The position numbers and the translations under genes were made by a program. From positions 1 to 8,986 of the forward strand of contig CAJGEA010000071.1 in NCBI GenBank assembly GCA_904502015.1: DNA of 8,986 nt. The letters are read 5' to 3'. How positions within the stretch are numbered: the stretch's first letter is position 1; the number at the start of each line of letters is the position of its first letter. A model generated the notes under the pieces. That model was given only the letters and a program-made list of their open reading frames with translations. It did not search any database and was not told the origin of the DNA. This DNA is from an uncultured Clostridia bacterium. GTDB taxonomy: Bacteria; Bacillota; Clostridia; Oscillospirales; CAG-272. Shown here one piece after another: positions 5,022 through 8,986 of the stretch.

Positions 5022-8000
5022 TTACAGCCCGGCGAAGTCGTCGTCCGAATCGTCGTCTGCGGGGTTGGAGGCGCCCGGAGCGCGGCCGTTCATGCGCATC
5101 TCCATGTAATCCTGCTTGGTGATGAGGAGCTTGCGGGGCTTATTGCCGTCGGCGGGGCCGACGATACCCATCTCCTCCATCTGGTCAATGATCTTAGCGG
5201 CGCGCCCGTAGCCCAGCTTGAGACGGCGCTGGAACATGGACGTGGACACCTTGCCCTCGTTGATGGCGACCTCCACGGCGTCCCAGAACTTGGAATCCTC
5301 GCCGTCGTTGCCGCCGAGTCCGTCGAAGTCGTCCAGCGAGAGCTGCTCGCCGCCCTTCTTCTTGCCGGCGGCACACTTGGCCGCCTCGATCTCGATCTGG
5401 TTGGTAAATTCCTCGTCGTAGTGAGCCTTTTCGTTATGCTCCTTGATGAAAGTCACCACGCGCTCTACCTCGCTGTCGCTGACAAACGCGCCCTGCGCAC
5501 GCATGGGCTTGGTCGCGCCGACGGGGGCAAAGAGCATATCACCGCGGCCGATGAGCTTGTCCGCGCCCACAGTGTCAATGATGGTACGGGAGTCGATCTG
5601 AGAGGCAACCGTAAACGCGATACGCGAGGGGACGTTGGCCTTGATCAGACCCGTGATGACGTCCACCGAGGGACGCTGGGTACCGATGATGAGGTGAATG
5701 CCCGCGGCTCTGGCCTTCTGCGCCAGACGGCAAATGGCGGTTTCCACCTCGGAGGGGGCGGTCATCATGAGGTCGGCCAGCTCGTCGATGATGATGACCA
5801 TTTGAGGCATGGGAGGCCGCTCGGGATCGCCCGCCGTGACCTCGTTGTAACCCGCGATATTACGCACGCCGACCTCCTCGATCAGCTCAAAGCGGCGCTC
5901 CATTTCGTTGACCGCCGAGTTGAGCGCGCCCGCCGCCTTCTTGGGATCGCTGACGATGGGGGCGTAGAGGTGAGGCAGATCGCGGTACATGGTAAACTCG
6001 ACCTTCTTCGGGTCGATGAGAATGAGCTTGACCTCGTCGGGCTTCGCCTTGTAGAGAATACTCATGATGATGGAGTTGATGCACACCGACTTACCCATAC
6101 CCGTGGCACCCGCGATGAGCAGGTGGGGCATTTTGTAGATGTCCATGATGACGGGACGGCCCGACACGTCGGCACCGAGGCAGGCCGCGAGGCGGCTCTT
6201 GTGATTCTGGAATTCGGGGGTTTCGATCAGATTGCGGAGGTAGACCGTGGCGGCGTGCGCGTTGGGCACCTCGATACCCACGGCGGCCTTGCCGGGAATG
6301 GGCGCTTCGATGCGCACGCCCGACTTGGCCAGGCCCATGGCAATATCGTCCACGAGATTGGCGATGGAGCGCACGCGGATACCTGCCTCGGGCTTGACCT
6401 CAAAGCGGGTAATGGTGGGGCCACAGGAGCAGGAAATCTCGCGGATGCCGATGCGGAAGCTCTCCAGCACGGCGCGAAGGGTGCGGGTATTCTCGGCGAT
6501 CTCGGCCTCGTCGGCCTCGTAGCGGGAGCTGCCCCGCGTGAGAATGTCAATGGGGGGGAACTGGTACTCGGGCGCGGGAGCGATCTCCTCGCCCGTGGCG
6601 GAGGAAATGACCACCTCCTCCTCGGCGAGTCCCTGCTCCACGATGGCGGAGGTATCGGATTTCAGAATGCGCACCGTGGTGGTGGGCATATCGTCAATAG
6701 GGGACTCATCCTCGCCGTCATCGGATTCCACGGTATAACGCACCGATCCGGAGCGGCCCGTGCGGCGGGTGCCCTCGGTGTCGAAGGGCAGATCCTCGGG
6801 ATCGTCCGAGAAATCCACCTCCATCGTATCGGTGGGAACGGGCGGCAGATCTTCGGCCGCGGTATGCTCGGCGTAGCCGTAGGAGGGCTCGGCGGTAGAC
6901 TCGGCAGGATCGGTATCGGGTACCGATACGGTATCGTCAAAGGGCAGAATATTGTCGGCGGAACGGGGAGGGCGATCACTTCCCTGCCCGTCGGGCGATT
7001 CGTCGGGCGTAGTGGCGTCGGTCACGTCCGCGCCGACGGGCTCTCCGTCGCGTACTACCTCACCCGTATCGGGATCGATGAGCAGCATACGGCGGTCGTC
7101 ACTACGACGGTCATCACCGCGGTCGTCACTACGACGGTCGTCACTACGACGGTCATCACGGCGGTCATCCTCGCTGCGTTCCTTTTTGCTCTTCTTTTCT
7201 TTATGCTTGGAAGGAGTCACATCATCCTCGGAACCGTCATCCTCCCCGTCATCCATAGACGCGGTCTTGATGCGGCGGCGGCGCGCTTCTCTCTCCTCGC
7301 GCTCCACCGTAAGCTGCTCCTCGCGGCGCTCTCGCTCGGCGCGCGCCTCGGCGCGGCGCTCGCGGCTCTCTCTCACGGATTTACGGAAGCAGGAGAATAC
7401 GTAGGCAGGCGTCACACCCGCAAGGCACATCACGATGAAGGGCAGGGTCACCAGCGCCAGCGCCAGCGTGCCGTACACACCCAGCGCGTAGCCCAACCAG
7501 TAGCCCAGGAATCCGCCGATCACGCCGCCACTTTGGTACGTTGCGCCGGAGTGGAAGAGATCCGCCATTGGATGATACGTATCCCTGTGCACAAAAACGT
7601 GAATGACCGCCGACACGAATATCATGAGCACGGCAGACAGCACCGAATTGAGCACTAAAATTCCCTCACGGCTGTACTTGCGCCACATCACAGCCAGCAC
7701 CACGAGCAGAACGGGGATGGCGGCGGCCGTCCAGCCCATCACGCCAAAGAAGCCGTAGCAAATGTAGTAGCCCAGCCAGCCCGCGTGGCTCTGCCCGGGG
7801 GAGCGGGGCGCGCCGATGGCATTGAGCACCATGAGCACGCCGAGGAGCAGGCCGATCGCCCCTAAAATATAGGGCAGATACTGCTCCGAAAAAAAAGTGC
7901 TCTTTGCTCTCTTGACCATTTGCGCATCAGACGCTTTCCCCTTATTCTGCGCGTCCTCCTCTGGGCTGCGGGAGGCAGCGGTGGACTTTTGGGTTTTGGT

Positions 8001-8171
8001 CCCGGTTCCGGTTTTCGCTTTTTTTGTCGCCTTGGCCGGATGGCGATCCGCCGTGGTCGCGGCGCGGGACTTGGTCGCGGATGAGCTTTTGTTGCCGCGC
8101 GCGGCCGTACCGGTGGCGTTCTTCTTGGCTTGGGTCTGGGACGGAGTCTTGCGTTTGTTTGTCTTGGCCAT
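5022..8171 (-). CDS. ftsK: FtsK/SpoIIIE family DNA translocase
   Basis: This septum-anchored hexameric ATPase pumps chromosomal DNA during division or sporulation. The 1,049-residue product has a basic Lys/Ala/Thr-rich N-terminus (about 1-90), then four or more membrane helices within about 98-260. A long charged low-complexity linker (about 265-540) includes tandem DDRRS repeats. The motor domain has Walker A GATGMGKS (688-695, K694) and Walker B MVIIIDELADL (D796, E797). A winged-helix gamma domain at about 961-1020 would read KOPS/SRS-type DNA signals. An acidic DDDSDDDFAGL tail ends the protein. It is longer than B. subtilis SpoIIIE (about 790), the extra lying in the N-tail and linker. 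The ATG at 8171 is preceded by AAAGGAGA (8177-8184); an upstream in-frame ATG at 8198 precedes that site and is less likely. Sequence alone does not separate division FtsK from sporulation SpoIIIE. Confidence 0.95.
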   Translation of the reverse strand: MAKTNKRKTPSQTQAKKNATGTAARGNKSSSATKSRAATTADRHPAKATKKAKTGTGTKTQKSTAASRSPEEDAQNKGKASDAQMVKRAKSTFFSEQYLPYILGAIGLLLGVLMVLNAIGAPRSPGQSHAGWLGYYICYGFFGVMGWTAAAIPVLLVVLAVMWRKYSREGILVLNSVLSAVLMIFVSAVIHVFVHRDTYHPMADLFHSGATYQSGGVIGGFLGYWLGYALGVYGTLALALVTLPFIVMCLAGVTPAYVFSCFRKSVRESRERRAEARAERERREEQLTVEREEREARRRRIKTASMDDGEDDGSEDDVTPSKHKEKKSKKERSEDDRRDDRRSDDRRSDDRGDDRRSDDRRMLLIDPDTGEVVRDGEPVGADVTDATTPDESPDGQGSDRPPRSADNILPFDDTVSVPDTDPAESTAEPSYGYAEHTAAEDLPPVPTDTMEVDFSDDPEDLPFDTEGTRRTGRSGSVRYTVESDDGEDESPIDDMPTTTVRILKSDTSAIVEQGLAEEEVVISSATGEEIAPAPEYQFPPIDILTRGSSRYEADEAEIAENTRTLRAVLESFRIGIREISCSCGPTITRFEVKPEAGIRVRSIANLVDDIAMGLAKSGVRIEAPIPGKAAVGIEVPNAHAATVYLRNLIETPEFQNHKSRLAACLGADVSGRPVIMDIYKMPHLLIAGATGMGKSVCINSIIMSILYKAKPDEVKLILIDPKKVEFTMYRDLPHLYAPIVSDPKKAAGALNSAVNEMERRFELIEEVGVRNIAGYNEVTAGDPERPPMPQMVIIIDELADLMMTAPSEVETAICRLAQKARAAGIHLIIGTQRPSVDVITGLIKANVPSRIAFTVASQIDSRTIIDTVGADKLIGRGDMLFAPVGATKPMRAQGAFVSDSEVERVVTFIKEHNEKAHYDEEFTNQIEIEAAKCAAGKKKGGEQLSLDDFDGLGGNDGEDSKFWDAVEVAINEGKVSTSMFQRRLKLGYGRAAKIIDQMEEMGIVGPADGNKPRKLLITKQDYMEMRMNGRAPGASNPADDDSDDDFAGL
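7089..7169 (-). repeat. In-frame tandem repeats in the FtsK linker
   Basis: Units of 15 and 12 bases (plus-strand core CGACGGTCGTCACTA) repeat about six times in frame and encode alternating DDRRS, DDRR and DDRG. Several 15-base copies are identical at DNA level, so the tract probably expands and contracts by slippage or recombination. It lies in the disordered linker between the membrane and motor domains, where length change should be tolerated. Confidence 0.8.
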
Positions 8172-8245
8172 GAATTTCTCCTTTTTTCGATTTGTCACTT
8201 CGTTAGTTTCTTGTCAAATTTTGCGAATTTTGGCATATTTCGATC

Positions 8246-8279
8246 GGCATAGACGGCGCGAGGCGGCACACACTATGCC
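8246..8279. promoter_or_regulatory. Inverted repeat in the ftsK leader, possible operator or hairpin
   Basis: GGCATAG (8246-8252) is the reverse complement of CTATGCC (8273-8279), separated by 20 GC-rich bases. It falls in the predicted ftsK 5' leader and next to the candidate TSUP promoter. It could be a protein-binding site or an RNA stem. With only 7-bp arms, chance is possible. Confidence 0.3.
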
Positions 8280-8303
8280 ATAGGATATACGTAATTTTAT
8301 TAT
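8275..8303 (+). promoter_or_regulatory. Possible promoter for the TSUP gene, overlapping the ftsK promoter
   Basis: On the plus strand ATGCCA (8275-8280), 17 bases and TATTAT (8298-8303) form a moderate sigma-A match (4/6 and 5/6). Transcription would start near 8310, ahead of the AAGGA at 8317-8321. Its -10 box overlaps the ftsK -10 on the other strand, so the two promoters could exclude each other. The -35 match is weak. Confidence 0.35.
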
Positions 8304-8327
8304 ATCACAAACAAAAAAGGATTGCAA
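8299..8327 (-). promoter_or_regulatory. Sigma-A type promoter for ftsK
   Basis: Reading the minus strand, TTGCAA (8327-8322) is followed by exactly 17 bases and then a perfect TATAAT (8304-8299). Transcription would start near 8292, giving a leader of about 120 nt before the ftsK ATG at 8171. The -35 box lies just upstream of the divergent TSUP start, so the two genes share control DNA. Confidence 0.7.
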
Positions 8328-8333
8328 GAGCGT

Positions 8334-8816
8334 ATGCACAAATATTTAGGCAAGACAAGTAAAATTTCGAGGCACGGAGCAAGAGCGCGAAAGGATGCGG
8401 AGACGGCCGCACGGCGTGGCATGCGGTATGCCGCAGTGCGCGCCGCGCTATACGCCTTGGCGGGGTTGGGCGCGGGACTGCTCAACGGGCTGCTGGGTGC
8501 GGCGGGGGGCATTTTGCTGGTGACGGTTCTGCCAGTCCTGCCTCGCTTGTTTGCCGAAGATGCCGCACCGCAGGATCGGCGGGACGTGCTGGCAACCTCT
8601 ATGGCGGTGATGCTCCCCGTGTCGGTGGTGTCCCTGATTCTGTATTTTCTGCGGGGACTTCAGCCCCCGACCGAGCTGCTCTCGGCCATCTGGCTTCCCT
8701 CGCTGATCGGAGGTCTCATCGGCGCGTGGCTGCTCGACCGCCTGCCCGTGCGAACGGTGAAGATTTTGTTCGCCCTGCTCGTATTGGTGTCGGGCGTGCG
8801 GATGGTGTTTGGGTGA
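8334..8816 (+). CDS. Half-size TSUP (TauE/SafE) family membrane protein
   Basis: TSUP proteins are membrane permeases or exporters, some for sulfite, sulfoacetate or related anions; full-length members have two homologous halves. This 160-residue product carries one half, with the signature GAGLLNGLLGAAGGILL at about 46-62 and hydrophobic segments at about 36-68, 87-108, 116-136 and 141-160 ending SGVRMVFG. Such one-domain forms are known in Firmicutes and may dimerise, sometimes with an adjacent second half, which is not seen here within the window. The start is uncertain. ATG 8334 follows AAGGA (8317-8321) at a rather long 12-base spacing. TTG 8322 is too close to that site. ATG 8421 would give 131 residues, nearer the usual half-domain size, and would remove an odd basic N-terminus. 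The gene is divergent from ftsK; its substrate is not predictable. Confidence 0.75.
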   Translation: MHKYLGKTSKISRHGARARKDAETAARRGMRYAAVRAALYALAGLGAGLLNGLLGAAGGILLVTVLPVLPRLFAEDAAPQDRRDVLATSMAVMLPVSVVSLILYFLRGLQPPTELLSAIWLPSLIGGLIGAWLLDRLPVRTVKILFALLVLVSGVRMVFG

Positions 8817-8986
8817 TTTCTCAAATTGGGGTTTATCGGGCGCGGGCTTGCAGGGGCGTTGCCCCTGCACCCCACCAGAAACCCTTTTGAAAAAGGGTTT
8901 CTGGACTTCCTAAAACTTCAACAAAATATATTTTGCAATGGTTTTTGAAATATATTTTTAGAGGTTCTTGAGGGGGTCTGGGGGAA
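8817..8986. repeat. Hairpin-rich intergenic repeat after the TSUP gene, cut by the window edge
   Basis: This stretch has no gene. It holds GCAGGGGC-GTT-GCCCCTGC (8850-8868) and a perfect 14-bp stem 8875-8888/8891-8904 closed by GA. It also holds the palindrome AAAATATATTTT (8923-8934) and a near copy, AAATATATTTTT (8948-8959). The two hairpins could terminate TSUP transcription, although no clean T run follows either. The composition and layout resemble dispersed repeats I recall from gut Clostridia. The final bases (GAGGGGGTCTGGGGGAA) look like the start of another stem truncated by the window end. Confidence 0.55.
8850..8904 (+). terminator. Probable double-hairpin terminator for the TSUP gene
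   Basis: Two strong adjacent stems, 8 bp (8850-8857/8861-8868) and 14 bp (8875-8888/8891-8904), lie 34 bases after the TSUP stop. The second is followed only by CTGGACTTCC and lacks a U tract, so termination is plausible but not of the classic intrinsic kind. Confidence 0.35.

Noticed and set aside
4702..5022. A 106-codon minus-strand open frame in the ftsK downstream gap
   Set aside because: It is a translation of hairpin repeats, with no clear ribosome binding site, and it covers the inverted-repeat element.
7089..7169. CRISPR-like array
   Set aside because: Units are 12-15 bases, contiguous without spacers, in frame inside ftsK; they are coding tandem repeats.
4926..7658. A 910-codon open frame on the plus strand inside ftsK
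   Set aside because: It is antisense to a clearly conserved FtsK/SpoIIIE frame, its protein is low-complexity (His/Gly/Val-rich) with no family motif, and it is explained by GC-rich codon bias.

Overview
The window (8,986 bp, GC-rich coding sequence with strong AAGGAG-type ribosome binding sites) looks like chromosomal DNA of a Gram-positive, Clostridia-like bacterium, perhaps an uncultured gut Oscillospiraceae/Ruminococcaceae relative. The support is rbfA coupled to an NrnA-type DHH phosphoesterase, a SpoIIIE/FtsK translocase, a short one-domain TSUP protein, a surface protein ending in K6-GCGS plus a hydrophobic segment, and intergenic spaces filled with hairpin-rich repeats. The taxonomic reading is inference; no rRNA or tRNA is present.

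Layout. (1) 1-1530, plus strand: a palindrome, then rbfA (ribosome maturation) and an overlapping nrnA-like gene, closed by a perfect 13-bp hairpin shared with the convergent operon. (2) 4678 down to 1531, minus strand: three closely spaced genes. They encode a secreted beta-propeller-like protein with a C-terminal Cys/transmembrane tail, a divergent Lgt-family (prolipoprotein diacylglyceryl transferase-like) membrane enzyme, and a CPBP (Abi/CAAX-type) intramembrane protease. (3) 4679-5021: a gene-free stretch with a MITE-like element, nested hairpins and short direct and inverted repeats. (4) 8171 down to 5022, minus strand: a large FtsK/SpoIIIE DNA translocase with a good sigma-A promoter and a leader of about 120 nt. 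(5) 8334-8816, plus strand: a half-size TauE/SafE (TSUP) membrane protein, divergent from ftsK. (6) 8817-8986: another hairpin-rich repeat that runs off the window.

The most interesting part is the three-gene operon at 1531-4678. Its first product ends in an acidic/Thr-rich spacer, six lysines, Gly-Cys-Gly-Ser, a hydrophobic helix and a short charged tail, which is the architecture of a C-terminal protein-sorting signal with a cysteine. The next two genes encode an enzyme family that adds diacylglycerol to cysteines and an intramembrane protease family. CPBP proteases are proposed to process cysteine-containing MYXO-CTERM tails in myxobacteria. I therefore infer a possible C-terminal cysteine lipidation and sorting module made of substrate, lipid transferase and protease. 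The sequence shows the gene order, the motifs and the altered Lgt active-site residues; the function is a hypothesis.

The other genes are conserved housekeeping functions. Several long open frames on the opposite strands are shadows produced by GC-rich codon use and are not annotated.
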